The notes beneath the pieces are model-generated. The model was not told where the DNA came from and did no database searches. It saw only the letters and a program-made list of their open reading frames with translations. From Oegoconia quadripuncta (taxonomy: Eukaryota; Arthropoda; Insecta; Lepidoptera; Autostichidae): DNA of 64,000 nucleotides. This document shows positions 21,276 to 31,440 of this stretch, piece after piece; within the stretch, counting starts at the first letter, position 1, and every line of letters starts with the position of its first letter. The position numbers and the translations under genes are program-made. Location: positions 38,074,853-38,138,852 of the forward strand of contig OX438742.1 of NCBI GenBank assembly GCA_949316235.1, read 5' to 3'.

Positions 21276-21976
21276 GATGTGTAACGTTTATTGTATTAGA
21301 ATTTATTATGTTATATTGGTATTCATTTAAGTTAATTTTCTTTTTCTTGTTTTATTTACGAACATTTATTTTTGATTTTAATAACCGTTATTGCTGTTAG
21401 TGTTATCGTAATTTTTTTTTTCTCGGATACACTATTTGTAGTAGCTTCGTAGTTTTGGAATACTACTTCTAATTTAATTTGTAGAGTAGAAAATCTATAT
21501 TTCAGAAAATATATTTTTTTTGTGGACCAAAAAATATTAATAACTTTATTAATGCAATCATGGCAATCGTAAGAAAAAGACAATTGTTTTATTAGATATA
21601 TTTCTAGTGTGTTTTATAATTATATGAGTTATGGTACACGAGTAGGTACACAAAAAAAAAACTACAGATCACTATTAGATTCAGGATGTATCAACCTATT
21701 GACTTATTGCCAACTTTAACTTTAATATTATTCTATTATTCAAATATTTCTCTCTGGTTTATTCAAAAACTTTACAAAAGCTCATTTTTCTATTTTTACA
21801 AATTACAGTGGTGTTATTCATATTCATTTATTCGCTTGAGCGTGGTTATTTTAGTTTGAAGCAATAACTTTGTTTTAATTAGATTAAAACTTTATTTAGT
21901 TTAAAAGTTCTCTTAATTGAATTGCTTGTTATTATATATAAAAAAAAAAAAAACATTTCCTTATTTTTTTTTTGTC

Positions 21977-21992
21977 AAAAAAACGGGGGAGG
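21977..21992 (+). other. Polypurine tract
   Basis: AAAAAAACGGGGGAGG is purine except for one C and abuts the 3' LTR, as needed for plus-strand priming. Confidence 0.85.
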
Positions 21993-22135
21993 TGTGGTGT
22001 ATGACGCACCTCTACCCATCTTAATGTAAGCATTAATATATATAAACAGTCGCACATTCAATGAGAACGTGATTATACGCGTTGTACCTAACTTGTGAAC
22101 TTGTCTTTATTTCTCCTCCTGGTTCCCACATCTCA
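21993..22135 (+). repeat. 3' LTR, 143 bp
   Basis: Identical to 16845-16987. It is followed at once by the GGAC target duplication. Confidence 0.93.
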
Positions 22136-22139
22136 GGAC

Positions 22140-22657
22140 ACAGTTTGATAATGGCGTCCTAAAACTATATGGTTTCACTACACTTAATAAATATTTTGCA
22201 CAATATTTTGTAAGCCAAATTGATATAGGTAAGTTTCAACTTTGTTCTATTGTCTTCTCCCATAATTGCATCGAAACCTTGTATGTTGTTCTGCAAACTA
22301 ACACAGTTAATTTCAAGGGGCTTCCCTGTAATTTTCCCCAACTATGTACTTTAATTAGAGACCCGGTCACATCCAGGTTGAGTGTGTAATGGGAAGATTA
22401 GTCAGGTGCAGTAATGCGAGCGGAGACAGGTGTATTGTTACAGTAATTGTTTGTTATATCAATGTGTATCTGGCACTTAGGGTGCACGCACACTCGCAGA
22501 GTTGAACGCGAAGGTACGAAAGGGGAACCAAAATGCTACTCCGTTTTTTTTTTACATTTTCTTTAAAGTTTAAATAGCAATGCAATATGACAAGTAGGAA
22601 TCTCGCCCTTCAATCTTAATTGAAAATATTTTTATGGCTTCAAAATTACACCCTCAC
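22140..22657. other. No gene recognised
   Basis: The first part continues the older repeat disrupted by the LTR element. The rest shows no supported feature. Confidence 0.3.
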
Positions 22658-22938
22658 TTTTTTTTTTAATTTGAGAGCATAGCCCTCTGGCCGTTCCGAC
22701 TTATCCCCACCTCGTTTACCCCCCACCACCTCGTTTACCCCCCACCACCTTCCCCATGGTGTTCCATCAACTTGGAGATTTCAAAACGTGGTCTCTTCAG
22801 CACTTTGAACTTCGTAATGCACACGTCAATAGATGGATGCCTAGCGATGGAGTCTGGGATCAGTTTGTTTACCATCTCCTGGAGGTCAGAGTTCGTCACG
22901 TCCCGGATGATGATCTGGCACATCTTCTTCCTTATAGC
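22658..22938 (-). pseudogene. RpS3A: Ribosomal protein S3A retropseudogene fragment
   Basis: Reading the minus strand from about 22938: [32 protein letters not shown], then [19 protein letters not shown] and [11 protein letters not shown], a close match to the C-terminal region of eukaryotic small-subunit ribosomal protein S3A. About a dozen residues between LIPDSIA and DVCI are replaced by RHPSI, a deletion. After GGGG a stop occurs in a 19-bp direct duplication (22711-22729 and 22730-22748). A further relic, SERPEGYA, appears near 22675-22698 in the expected order. A T tract at 22658-22668 (A tract on the minus strand) may be the retained poly(A). No introns are visible in the covered part. 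It is a dead, 5'-truncated processed copy, not the functional gene. Confidence 0.88.
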
Positions 22939-23017
22939 ACTATACTAATAAAGATATCAACCAGCCAAAACGCTATGACCTTTTTTATATTTATATGTAT
23001 AAACACGACCAATCACT

Positions 23018-23071
23018 TAACCTCAATCGCACGCCATGTTAAGTGCAGATAACGCCAAATGTGGCAGCGTA
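23018..23071 (-). mobile_element. SINE-A, 3' tail fragment
   Basis: CCTCAATCGCACGCCATGTT, AAGTGCAGATAACGCC is a degenerate SINE-A tail in minus orientation, directly facing a plus-oriented copy. Confidence 0.55.
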
Positions 23072-23072
23072 C

Positions 23073-23237
23073 AACATAAGGTTTACGAATTGGAGGTCGC
23101 GGGTTCGATTTCCAGCTGGTATACACATGTTTAGTGCTCGGTTTCGTTGAGACTAAGGGTATTTAAAAAAAAGTCCAATGTTAATAGCATTGTTGTGGTC
23201 CGGTTGTTATATAGATATATAAGACAGCCAGTCTCAT
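23073..23237 (+). mobile_element. SINE-A, diverged, lacking A box
   Basis: Starts inside the head at CATAAGGTTTACGAATTGG, has B box GGTTCGATTTCC and GTGCTCGGTTTCGTTG. Further family blocks to GCCAGTCTCAT follow, with a deletion after the GGGTATTT motif. Confidence 0.7.
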
Positions 23238-23239
23238 AA

Positions 23240-23729
23240 ATATTCGCAAATACAGGAATAGATTTTTGAGTTTCCTTAACTCGCATACTTTCGATCTATT
23301 AAAAAAATGTGTTAATTAAGTGGTTATTGTATAGTCAAAATCCAAATATCTGTAGCTATGCAAGCGCAGAAACTCAAAAATCAGTACCATATTCGTGACC
23401 CTAAAGACATTAATAGTAAATGCGACGTCGCAAACCGACGTCTGTAAAAAAGCGAATCTTTTCCGGGTTTACTGCTGACTGCACATAAATCCACAAACGA
23501 CGAGAAATAACTTCTCCAGTGTTTTATGTTAGTTGATAACGATTACTGTCAATCTCCCAAATAACTGACAGATGGTGAATGTAGCGGAAAAGTATCTATC
23601 GGAATATTTATTACAATGTGGAGTCATCCGTCAATAATATAATGGATTCGTTATATGTTGTGATATTCGCATCACTCGTTCGCAACTGGTCATATTCGCA
23701 GCTGGTCACTATCGCTACTGTAGTTGGCT
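23240..23729. other. No gene recognised
   Basis: Between SINE-A and the LINE tail I see no supported feature. Confidence 0.3.
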
Positions 23730-23876
23730 CCTGCGTCACAGGCTCTCCCTAGTGCGTAACCCACAAATTCCTGTCATTTTCTTTACTGTTAGCTTAGGGT
23801 TGTATGTATAATATTGATTGATGTATAACTTCTTTGTGAAACGCAATAAATTATTCCTATTCTATTCTTCTATTCT
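23730..23876 (+). mobile_element. LINE 3' UTR with ATTCT-repeat tail
   Basis: AACGCAATAAATTATTCCTA followed by TTCTATTCTTCTATTCTATA resembles CR1-type 3' ends, which finish in short A+T/C tandem units. A similar tail is at 60650-60705. Confidence 0.5.
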
Positions 23877-24022
23877 ATAACTAATTAGTTATATTCGCAT
23901 CTGGTCATTTTCGCATCTGATCATCTTCGTAACTTAGCGACATGAAAAGTAGAAATATATTCTTCGACGCAATCAAATTCATAGTGGTAATTGTGGTAAA
24001 ACAATGTTTTATTACTAAATAA

Positions 24023-24080
24023 TCATACAATACAATACAATACAATACAAATATTCTATATTGCGTAATATAATTCACAA
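24023..24080 (-). repeat. ATACA microsatellite, probable LINE tail
   Basis: Four to five ATACA units precede AAATATTCTATATTGCG. On the minus strand this reads as a 3' UTR end with a TGTAT repeat tail. Confidence 0.5.
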
Positions 24081-24087
24081 TAATTTT

Positions 24088-24217
24088 TCATCATCATTTC
24101 AGCCCGTAAACATCCCACTGCAGGGATGTAAGCCTTCCCTCGTATAATGTGGGAGTATGCTCCATTGTCCACCACGCTGGCCCCATGCGGGTTGGGGACT
24201 CCACATACCTTAGAAAC
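24088..24217 (-). mobile_element. SINE-D, 3' half
   Basis: CAGCCCGTAAACATCCCACT, then CTTCCCTCGTATAATG, CCACGCTGGCC and GCGGGTTGGGGACTCCA in family order; the tRNA-like head is missing. Confidence 0.8.
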
Positions 24218-24718
24218 CTTTTACTGTACACGACTAATTAAACTAAAACCAATTTAACTTAAACGGAAATAGTCTGTATGCTAATAGCAACAAACGGGTC
24301 CCAAGTCAGTATAAAACTCTAACCACGTACAGAGCGCTTGTGTTGAGATCTCTGCTAATCATCGGTAGTGGAAACAACAGGGAAAACCACTCGCTTAATA
24401 CTAAAATAACACTACAGAAATAAACAATAATTGAATGAACCTGTTCCAATAATGAAAGTGCTACAGATAACATTCCATTTTTAAAATAAATAACATAGAA
24501 AGTAAGTAAAACAGACAATCCATAACAATATAACGACGGCGGCAGAATTCTACTAACCAATGATTTGGTAATTTTAAAATGTTTTTTAAAACTCGGTTTT
24601 TACACATAACTTTATATTGAAATAGGATGACGGTAGATTATATCAACACTTTGTTGTCTGGTACCTAACAAAAACCGTCATTAACAGATTTTAATGACTT
24701 AAATTGGCTAATAATTAT

Positions 24719-24893
24719 CCGCCTCCGTGGCTAACTAAGCTATAGCTAACGAGGCCGAAGGTGGAAGCGTGCTGATTCGGAAACCCCATCTTGTTTGGCG
24801 CACTGGCTATTTTATCTCTGTCAACCGGAACACCACAATGCTACTTATAACATTGCTGTTTGGCGGCAGATTTATATAAGATGGTGGTAGCTA
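24719..24893. mobile_element. SINE-A pieces in inverted arrangement
   Basis: A short plus-strand head (CGCCTCCGTGGCTAA, 24719-24733) is followed within 15 bp by a minus-strand body (GAGGCCGAAGGTGGAAGCGT to GGTGGTAGCTA, 24751-24893). Either two truncated insertions or a rearranged copy. Confidence 0.65.
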
Positions 24894-24921
24894 AACAGGT
24901 CTAATATTTAACATATTTATA

Positions 24922-24988
24922 TTATCATCATCATCAGCCCGTAAACATCCCATTGCATAGGAATATAGACATTCCCTCGTATATGAGG
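24922..24988 (-). mobile_element. SINE-D, 3' tail fragment
   Basis: ATCATCATCATCAGCCCGTA, AACATCCCATTGCA and CATTCCCTCGTATATGAGG identify the family's last 65 bp. Confidence 0.7.
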
Positions 24989-25103
24989 TAGTTAATTTAA
25001 ATTATTTTCTTTCTTTTGCACTTTTTTATTTTATTAATTTTATTGAGTAGTAATTGCTTACTAGTTAGTATTTAATTTGATGAACAAAAACTATATTATA
25101 TTA

Positions 25104-25319
25104 TTAATAATATATCGCCCAGCCCGCATCGTTCAAGTATTTATATCCCGATATTTTCTCCTTGGGCACAGAATAGATAATAGTACCCTTGGGTAAACTC
25201 TGGGCTTGTGCGCGTGCGTTTCTGAGCGCTTGTATGAAACTTCCACACCGTCGTTCCCTCTGTCGTAGGTGTGTAGGTACCAGGCATTGTAATAATAAAT
25301 AAGATAGTACTATATACAC
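25104..25319 (-). other. Unassigned 71-codon frame
   Basis: The frame has a CpG-containing, arginine-rich middle (LRQRERRCGSFIQALRNARA) and ends YKYLNDAGWAIYY. No family is recognised and there is no supporting splice or repeat evidence. It could be a small exon or chance. 25365-25470 beside it is also GC-rich and unexplained. Confidence 0.2.
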
Positions 25320-25603
25320 ATTATGGAGAGATGGTAGTTATGTCTAAATTTCAATCACAATGCCCTGAGCTGAGGTTCGTGACTCCGCGGCGGCCTTTTA
25401 AGCCTTCGCCAAACAGCGACGCTGTCAGGTATATTTTGTTAGTCCTGTCGCTCTCCTCATTTTAAATACGATCTCATCGCTAGACGATGTAATAGAATTC
25501 AATATCGCTTTGGTAACATGAATTCTCGTTTTAAAAAAAAATACCTACATATTTTTATCTGTCTATTTTTTATGTCTATTTTCCAGCCAAAGCCAAGAAA
25601 CTT

Positions 25604-25749
25604 GGGCCCGTATTTCAGAATGTGGCTCAAGCGGAGATCTCTGCGGATAGTTGAAAAGGGACCGCTTTATGTAACTTGTATAGCGGCATTTATTTCTAAA
25701 TAAGCTCAAGTACAGATCAACCCTTGAGCAATATTCTGAAATACGGGCC
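25604..25749. mobile_element. Small MITE with long imperfect inverted repeats
   Basis: GGCCCGTATTTCAGAATGTG at one end mirrors ATTCTGAAATACGGGCC at the other. Inner blocks GGCTCAAGCGGAGATCT and AGATCAACCCTTGAGC also pair, giving arms of about 40 bp. Total length is 146 bp; no clear target duplication was seen. Confidence 0.7.
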
Positions 25750-25937
25750 TTCGTTGACATGGCAGATACATAAACATACTCACAAACACTAATATGCATA
25801 TTTCAACTAACGAACTACAACGATTTTTCTTTTTCTTTAAGTAATCCTTTTGTTCTTGTTGTATGTAATCTAATTTATTTAATTTAGTTATGGAAAGTGA
25901 GGTCACCTGTCACAAATATACTTTACTTAAAACAATA

Positions 25938-26147
25938 TTTTTTTTTATGATGTGTTGAAGAAGATGATGAGGTCGAAGGTGGAAGCGTACTGACCCGGAA
26001 ACCCCAACACATTTGGGGGACTGTCTATCTTATCTCTGACAACCGGCACACAACAATGCTATTAACATTGCTGCTTGGCGGTAGATTTAAATAAGAAGGT
26101 GGTAGCTAGCCAGGCGGACATTTTAAAATGCCCTACCACCAACCATT
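25938..26147 (-). mobile_element. SINE-A, head missing
   Basis: T tract, GATGAGGTCGAAGGTGGAAG, CCCCAACACATTTGGGGGAC and TGCTTGGCGG blocks in family order. It ends at CCCTACCACCAACCA, before the tRNA-like head. Confidence 0.85.
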
Positions 26148-26149
26148 TT

Positions 26150-27245
26150 CATATTTAAAGAGTGTTTTTGTCAAAGAGTGGAGTCTGCCGTTTAAGCATG
26201 ATGTCAAGGGAATCTAGTCTCTCTATGTTCGACCCAGTTAATTTACAACAGGAACGTTGAGAGACTTCACACACCATCATTAGCCGACTGTACGTTAGAC
26301 TACTAAGTATTCTGTTGAGGTGTAGGTTATTCAAGACGTCAAATTGGAGACGTCAGAGACCCAGTGTACCCAAATTTGAAAACGTAGTACAGTATTTTCA
26401 TGTCAAAAACACAGTAGATGTTGTAAAAGAAAATATGTAAAAGTAGTGGCAAAAACCAGTGATTAGGAATATAACTAAAGTAATAAAATACAAATTAAGA
26501 AGCGTCAAAAAAAAATTTAACTACCTATGCCAAACCTGGTGTCCATGGGCGGCGGTGATTGCTTTCCATCAGGTGACCCGCATGCTCGTTTGCCGCCCTC
26601 TCATATAAAAAAAAAAAAAAAAAAAAACCTTCTATTTCACTTACCTATTATGCCCTATTTTTTTCCTTTGGATGCGACAATTAGAAGTAGGTTAAAATTT
26701 ACTTCCAAGATTTGTTAGTCAGTTACAAGTGAAGCTAATAAGTGTATGTAAAAAATTTTAGGCTATATTTTCTCGTTCAAATTAAATTTTTCAAGCTTAA
26801 CGCGATTGGCCAGGTATCTAGCCACGTAAGGCTGCTCCGACTGGGCCGAGACCGAGTCGATGGAAAAACATCGAATTCGTTTTTCAACTGAACCCTGTGT
26901 CTAAGACAGTTTATTCCGTCTAAAGCCGTCCTCATTGGACAAGTTAAGTTAAATACAGAATAAATCAAAAAAATCGATCTGACCTGCACTCGTGAAAACT
27001 AATAATAAATCATTTGTCAGACCATTAGGCCGTATAGATAAATACCTAACAGACTAACCTACATAATAATGTAAAGTATACATAATTTTGATGGCGGTCG
27101 TTTTCCATAATTCACAATAATAAAAAAAAGTGGCCGTTTTTAACAAAAAATTGAAATTCTCGAAAATAACCGCAATTAAAACTATTGCGTATTATTTATA
27201 CTTAGCAGTTAGGCTTCTCGGGTGCAGGTCACTGCAATTTTTTTG
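26150..27245. other. No gene; remnants of repeat families
   Basis: 26590-26627 has an A tract after a GC-rich patch (26527-26595). 26625-26665 is a reversed relative of the repeat at 796. 26885-27005 is repeat G (TTATTCCGTCTAAAGCCGTC, CTCATTGG, AATACAGAATAAATC), also at 46930 and 57690. No gene supported. Confidence 0.4.
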
Positions 27246-27249
27246 AGTT

Positions 27250-27460
27250 ATACTAGCTTTCCGCCCGCGATTTCGTCGTCGAGGAAGATTTCATCTAAAT
27301 CAGTTAAAAAAAATTGCCTATATGTTAATTCAGGTCCTAATCTATCTACCAACCAATTTTATCCAAAACTGTTCAGCCGTTTAGGCGCGAATAGGTAACA
27401 AACATACATACACACATACATACACACATACAAACTTTCATATTTATTATATTTGTTGGG
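27250..27460 (+). repeat. Interspersed repeat related to 4640-4800
   Basis: CTAGCTTTCCGCCCGCGATT, TTTCATCTAAATCAGTT and AACTGTTCAGCCGTTTAGG, then CATACATACACACATACATA. A related opening is at 4650. Confidence 0.5.
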
Positions 27461-27823
27461 ATAGTTGGGGTTTAATTTAACCTCAATTTCACAATAAGTA
27501 CTAATTTTTGGGACATAGTCACGTTATTATTGAAAAACAGTTTATAAATATCCATTAATAGTGATAGGGAGCTGTACTTGAAACGTGTTCTGGCATCTAT
27601 TGTAACAAGCCTGCTTTGTTAAACCGAACAAAGAAGCAACATTTCCTAGTAAGGAATAATTATTTCAGGGCATTTCATACCGTTGTTATTTTACTTGAAA
27701 AGAGGAAGAGGAACTTGTCCGTTTCAGAGAACATTTTAGAAGCCCATTAATTACTATCTTTGTTTTTCACTTAACGCTGAAAACTACGTAGTTCGTGTAC
27801 CTATGTTAATACAAGTTTATATT
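27461..27823. other. No gene recognised
   Basis: No supported feature. Confidence 0.3.
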
Positions 27824-27982
27824 GACGACCGGTTGGTGTAGTGGATAGTGACCCTGTCAGCGAAACCAACGGTTGCGGGTTCGAATCCCGCGAGAGGTAA
27901 ATGTTCGTGTGAGGAATACGAACATTTATTCCCGAGTCATGGATGTTTATATAAATATTTATGTATGTTTATCCGTTTTTAT
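27824..27982 (+). mobile_element. SINE-C, 5' half with intact head
   Basis: GACCGGTTGGTGTAGTGGAT carries the A-box region and GGTTGCGGGTTCGAATCCCG the B box, so the internal promoter looks intact. The core GAATACGAACATTTATTCCC and GAGTCATGGATGTTTATAT follows. The sequence then changes to 5S-SINE body instead of the SINE-C tail. Confidence 0.85.
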
Positions 27983-28017
27983 TTATTTATAAACGGCGTC
28001 ATTTGTGACCTTTTGTG

Positions 28018-28246
28018 TCATTGGATGGGTGACCACTAGTGACATTTTAATACGAGTGTTTCCGTGCTTCGGAGAGCACCGGTTCAACCGGGCTCGCGGT
28101 TGTTTTTAATTCAAGGCACGACTGCCATGGCCAATGGACGGCTTAAAAACACTGATTGTCAAGTGACCACTAGTCAGACACAATCCACCAATCCGCACTG
28201 GGTCCACGTGGTAGATTATGGCATGTACCCTCTCAAGTAGTAAGTA
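28018..28246 (+). mobile_element. 5S-headed SINE, body, joined to SINE-C
   Basis: TGGATGGGTGACCACTAGTG (5S box C region), CCGTGCTTCGGAGAGCAC, CGGCTTAAAAACACTGA and CCGCACTGGGTCCACGTGG follow the order of the copy at 40232-40602. The first part of the 5S head is absent. Confidence 0.7.
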
Positions 28247-28557
28247 CTTAGCGAAATGTGATCGATTACCAAAATTTATACTTGAAAATGAATCTCAAGA
28301 AATACATTAAGTTTGCATTTATTTAAAAGAGCATGTGAGTAAAGTACACGTCACTTCAGAGACACCAGACTTTAGAACAATGTTAGAATTCACCTCAATC
28401 TAATAAAAATTTTGAAAATATTAACTACGTTAACTCTACTTTCCATTCGGAACAAACTAATTTCTTGTATATTCTGTGTGCGTCGTAAAATTAAACTTTA
28501 TTACCCTGCCTGCAAACCTGCCATTAGTATAACTTAGGGAGGAAATCACTGTTAGCA

Positions 28558-28876
28558 TTTTTTTTTTCACTTGTCCTCAATCACACCTGATGTTAAGTGA
28601 TGATGAGGTCGAAGGTGGAAGCGCACTGACCCGGAAACCCCAACACATTTGGGTGACTGGCTATCTTATCTCTGACAACCGGAACACAACGATGCTGTTA
28701 ACATTGTTGCTTGGCGGCAGATTTAGATAAGATGGTGGTAGCTAGCCAGACGGACATTTAAAATGCCCTATCACCAACCAAACCGAATACTTAAACATGT
28801 ACCCCGCTGGGGATCGAACCCGCGACCTCCGAATCGTAAACCCAACGTTGTTTACATTGAGCCACGGAGGCGGTTA
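28558..28876 (-). mobile_element. SINE-A, full length
   Basis: Complete from tRNA-like head (TAACCGCCTCCGTGGCTCAA on minus) through B box GGTTCGATCC to the CATCAGGTGTGATTGAGG tail and A tract. The internal pol III promoter looks intact, although activity depends on flanks. Confidence 0.9.
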
Positions 28877-28879
28877 ACG

Positions 28880-29215
28880 CCGCCACTATACACAAAATAT
28901 GTTTAAATTGCAAGATTATACCTACTGTAACTACTACTAGTATGCACTAATTAATACTTGTATATGAAATAAATAAATAAATAAAATAATAAATAAAAAA
29001 TAATAATAACCGGTATCCCTAACAAATTAGACATATTTGTTACTTAATTTAATATGGTTTCCGGCAATTAGAAATAGTCAAAGCAACCCGTATCTTCCTA
29101 TGGATGTCCCTAAAGGCGACTAACTTAACGGACACCTTACAACAGCGATGGGAATAAAGCCTGTCAGATGGACAATTCGGAAAAGTCAACCTATTTACGA
29201 AATAGGAGCATACGT
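28880..29215. other. No gene; small LINE-like piece
   Basis: 29090-29125 (CTTCCTATGGATGTCCCTAA, AGGCGACTAA) resembles the LINE motif at 11290. The rest is AT-rich. Confidence 0.3.
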
Positions 29216-29219
29216 AATT

Positions 29220-29461
29220 ATAAATAAATAATAAATAAATACATGCACATACACACAGCGCCATCTAGTTCCACACTAAGCAACTAGGCTTGTATTATAG
29301 ATACCAGATGGTTGATAAACTACACAAATACTTTTTTTTTGTAAATAAATACATATATATTACTGTATTCATCATACCAACATATGCATCTAGCGGGATT
29401 CGAACCCGCGACCTTTTAGAATAGCAGCAGAGTTTCTAACCACTATACCAAACAGGTCGTC
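29220..29461 (-). mobile_element. SINE-B, nearly full length
   Basis: Head GACCTGTTTGGTATAGTGG, B box GGTTCGAATCCCGC, 3' block AACTAGATGGCGCTGTGTG and ATTT tail on the minus strand; a core deletion removes the GGACATGTGTACC part. Confidence 0.88.
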
Positions 29462-29641
29462 TATACATTTGCTGTGACATCCACACTAGGCTAGGCCTGT
29501 ATCGTGGATGACAAGATTTCCATAACAAAGAAATAATTTTACTGGTAATTACAACTTATAATATGTAACTTATAATATTTATAAATGAAACTTCGGGAAA
29601 TAGACATGTATGCGGGGCATAAAGATAATAGAACTAAATAT

Positions 29642-29790
29642 TAGTTTGTTTGTTTGTAAACGCTTTATTATACAAAATACATTAATTTTGCATTGATGTA
29701 CAACGGCGGACTTATCCCATAGAGGGATTTCTTCCAGTCAACCATAGGGTCAGTTAGAAAACAGTTGATTGGGCGTTGTTGAAATATTGC
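29642..29790 (-). mobile_element. LINE 3' end with AAAC-repeat tail
   Basis: TTTGTTTGTTTGTAAACGCT then TTATTATACAAAATACATT and GGCGGACTTATCCCATAGAG on plus, a non-LTR 3' UTR read in reverse. No coding part remains. Confidence 0.5.
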
Positions 29791-31440
29791 TGATTGCGCG
29801 TGCATTGTATTTATTTATTTAAGAGAGCAACCAACGATTAAAATTAATAAAAAAACATTGACAAGTTACATAATGTGCAGCTATTACAGGCTTCTACATA
29901 TTAACAAATAAGTATTTAAAAATTTTGTATTTTGCGGACGCCATGTTGGATTTTTTAATATAAAATGTATCTTATCCTATGACACTAGGGATCAAGACGA
30001 ATCGAACGACACTTAGCATTTGAAAATTTAGGCTACAGGAGGTAACATAGTGTAGGAATCTTGTAGTGGACTGTGTAGGGCTGGTCACAATAAACGTCCA
30101 AGTAGTATTTCTGTAAGTCCTTTATTTTGCACTTTAAAGTTTGTTGACACTGTTAATAACGGAGAGCGTGTTCCTTCGCGAGAGAGCCATAGAGCAGAGA
30201 GCCCCCTCATTGTTGCCATATAGAATAACATATATGACAGAAGAGAAGCTACTCATCCTTAAAAATTATTTTATAAAGTAATGTTCTAAATTACTGTCTT
30301 TTACTTAACAATACCTTTGTGAGAATAAAGACACCCTGTGTAATTATATACTTGAGAAATATTCTAAATCACTTAATACTTAACATTACTAGTACCTACA
30401 TAAAATGTAAAGAAAATCTTTACCAATTCTCAATGCAACCAAATGACATAATGCCTAATTAATTTACACTAGGCAAGACTCCAATGCTCTGTAATGATCT
30501 ATTGTATAGCTTCCCATTTGGTGTTTTTTTTTCCATTTCTATTTCACAACTCTACATACTTACATATATACATACATACACTCGAAAACCATAACCCTCC
30601 TTTATGGGGCTGTCGGGTAAAAAAAAAGGTAAACAGATTTGTTTCCATATTGCATGTGTGAATGTGTGTAATAGAGAATTTGGGAGGTGTGTATGTATGG
30701 TGTGTGGGTGTGTGTGCGTGCGTGTTATGTGTGTGAGGTAAAAACTGTGATGAATACTGTAGAGTAATTATGCATGAATAAAAAAGGGTTTACATTATAT
30801 ATAATTAGCGTATTACATGTTATAATATATATATATTATAGGCTTTTGTTTCAACTATTAACTTTCCAAACGCTTATATCTGGGACGCCACTGACTACCA
30901 TTCGATAAAGGTCGCGACACTGAAAATGTATGAAAGGAATTAATTAAAATCTCGTGATAGAAAAAGTATCTCTACAGAGTCCTTGCGATTTCTCGCAGCC
31001 ATAAAGTTTAATTAAATTTATTACGAGTCATCTTACCGCACAGAACCCCTAGAGGCATGGCATTCTACATTTAACATCTTTCTATCTTCATAAAAACAGT
31101 GAGTAATTACGTTTAACATGAAATGAATCACATGATCCCAGTAAAGTAGACTAATTTAATATTCAATTTAGTTTATATAATAATACGCTTTCTCCTCCTT
31201 TGATCTAAGACTTTTATGTTTATTTCAGTTGGTCAAATATCGATTGCGGTAAATTCATTAAAAATAAATATTTTTATTTTCTCCAACATATTTGAAAAGA
31301 GCAATATTTTGACAAACTTCTTCGAGATAAATTAAAAATGCTGTACTGGTCAAATAGATGCGAGCAGCGGCCGACAAAGTTGTATAGACATCCTTATCAT
31401 ATAGGAAAAAATAAAGATATTATTATTAAAGTTAATAAAG
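29791..31440. other. No gene; simple sequences and possible solo-LTR-like stretch
   Basis: 30051-30229 starts TGTAGG and ends AATAACA and contains an AATAAA, but no target duplication or second copy exists here, so an LTR is not claimed. 30580-30615 (CCATAACCCTCCTTTATGGG) is a lepidopteran repeat motif. 30655-30740 is TG-rich and 30815-30840 TA-rich simple sequence. Confidence 0.35.

Larger units (their letters stand above)
16845..22135 (+). mobile_element. Non-autonomous LTR retrotransposon (about 5.3 kb)
   Basis: The element is bounded by two identical 143-bp LTRs and by the 4-bp duplication GGAC (16841-16844 and 22136-22139). The LTRs begin TG and end CA. A primer-binding site follows the 5' LTR directly and a polypurine tract precedes the 3' LTR directly. 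The 4-bp duplication and an apparent arginine-type primer site would fit the Ty3/gypsy group, which is an inference. No protease, reverse transcriptase, RNase H or integrase of the LTR type was found. Instead the interior holds a possible gag remnant (17095-17400), an antisense LINE-F fragment (18478-19516), a dispersed repeat (21000-21275) and AT-rich filler. Identical LTRs imply little time since insertion, so the interior was probably already non-coding when it jumped, using proteins from another element. Confidence 0.88.

Noticed and set aside
30051..30229. Possible solo LTR starting TGTAGG and ending ACA
   Set aside because: No target duplication and no second copy in the window; the ends could be coincidental.
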